Below are positions 63,842 through 64,000 of a DNA stretch of 64,000 nt, in pieces. Position 1 is the stretch's first letter. The number at the start of each line of letters is the position of its first letter. Source of the DNA: an uncultured Pelagibacteraceae bacterium. GTDB lineage: Bacteria; Pseudomonadota; Alphaproteobacteria; Pelagibacterales; Pelagibacteraceae. Under the pieces are notes generated by a model. It did no database searches. It saw only the letters and a program-made list of their open reading frames with translations, and was not told where the DNA came from. The stretch is taken from NCBI GenBank assembly GCA_902579985.1, contig CACHIV010000001.1, positions 248,001-312,000 on the forward strand. The letters run 5' to 3'. A program made the translations under genes and the position numbers.

Positions 63842-64000
63842 TAACTAACGTTCCATCTATAGCCACTGCCATATCTTGTTTCAATAGCAGAAAATTCAGG
63901 ATCAACTTTTTTAAATTTTTTTCTTATCCTTTTTACGTGGCTATCTATGGTTCTATCTTCAATATCAGTATCTTCTCTATAAGCAATGTCCATCAACTGT
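63841..64000 (-). CDS. chvI: Response regulator, C-terminal fragment (ChvI/OmpR family)
   Basis: The window edge cuts this gene; only the last 52 codons remain, reading from the edge to TAA at 63841-63843. They form the end of an OmpR-type winged-helix DNA-binding domain: [20 protein letters not shown] is the recognition-helix approach, then [20 protein letters not shown] and [11 protein letters not shown]. The family's wing motif GxGYxW is intact. The stop overlaps the chvG start, so the regulator and its kinase are coupled. ChvI control of envelope genes is known in related alphaproteobacteria. Confidence 0.85.
   Translation of the reverse strand, partial: QLMDIAYREDTDIEDRTIDSHVKRIRKKFKKVDPEFSAIETRYGSGYRWNVS

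Overview
This window looks like a chromosomal segment of a SAR11-clade alphaproteobacterium (Pelagibacterales, Pelagibacter-like). The DNA is very AT-rich, genes are packed with overlaps or gaps of a few bases, and lysine and asparagine dominate the proteins. The gene content fits a marine photoheterotroph: split b/b' subunits of the F0 ATP synthase, a retinal pathway (crtIBY-blh), a CuA-type cytochrome c oxidase, a ChvG/ChvI-like two-component system and a small lipid A set. The species is inferred from content and style, not from a database match. There is no non-coding stretch above 300 bases, and I see no tRNA, rRNA, CRISPR array, insertion sequence or prophage.

Layout. 1-9343 (+): the 3' end of smc, the F0 genes (atpI, atpB, atpE, b', b), then crtI-crtB-crtY-blh, ispH, thrB and rnhA, all on one strand. 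9333-17257 (mostly -): a histidine phosphatase, thrC, and the heme-copper oxidase block (coxB, coxA, coxC, subunit IV, a small membrane protein, ctaB) with a second subunit III-like gene further upstream. 17294-21474: SCO, rsmE, a haloacid-dehalogenase-like HAD, pirin, a quinone reductase and a DUF2721 protein. 21527-29224 (+): ubiA, the lipid A run msbA-waaA-lpxK-lpxL, purD and rsmD, with a DUF2093 gene on the other strand. 29221-35652 (-): pgi, a BamF-like lipoprotein, lspA, ileS, ribF and a HAD. 35724-37950 (+): the groES-groEL heat-shock operon and a tiny basic ORF. 37972-46216: a mixed set including cfa, a DapA-family aldolase, a GT9 transferase, a J-domain protein and oligopeptidase B. 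46226-49102: hsp20 with a heat-shock promoter and a probable RNA thermometer, a lipoprotein, a purine permease and a phosphoribosyltransferase. 49147-57122: GT17, DUF1330, alkA, an EamA exporter, and msrA-sseA-RND adaptor-RND pump. 57119-64000 (mostly -): an SLT lipoprotein, VanZ, gpmA, MurU-like, AmgK-like, tsaE, ahcY, chvG and the 3' end of chvI.

How the parts work together. The first 9 kb pairs the proton channel of ATP synthase with the enzymes that make retinal, the chromophore of proteorhodopsin; the opsin and crtE are not in the window. The oxidase block supplies the respiratory proton gradient. Two heat-shock loci, groESL and hsp20, carry the same promoter (CTTGAAA, 15 nt, YTATATGAG), and the hsp20 leader also has the hallmarks of a ROSE RNA thermometer.

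The observations I would check first are the hsp20 ROSE-like leader with its shared RpoH-type promoter, an RND adaptor protein that appears to have lost the alpha-hairpin needed to reach an outer-membrane channel, the retinal cluster joined to the F0 genes, the second subunit III in the oxidase locus, and two unexplained lysine-rich proteins (36 aa and 383 aa).
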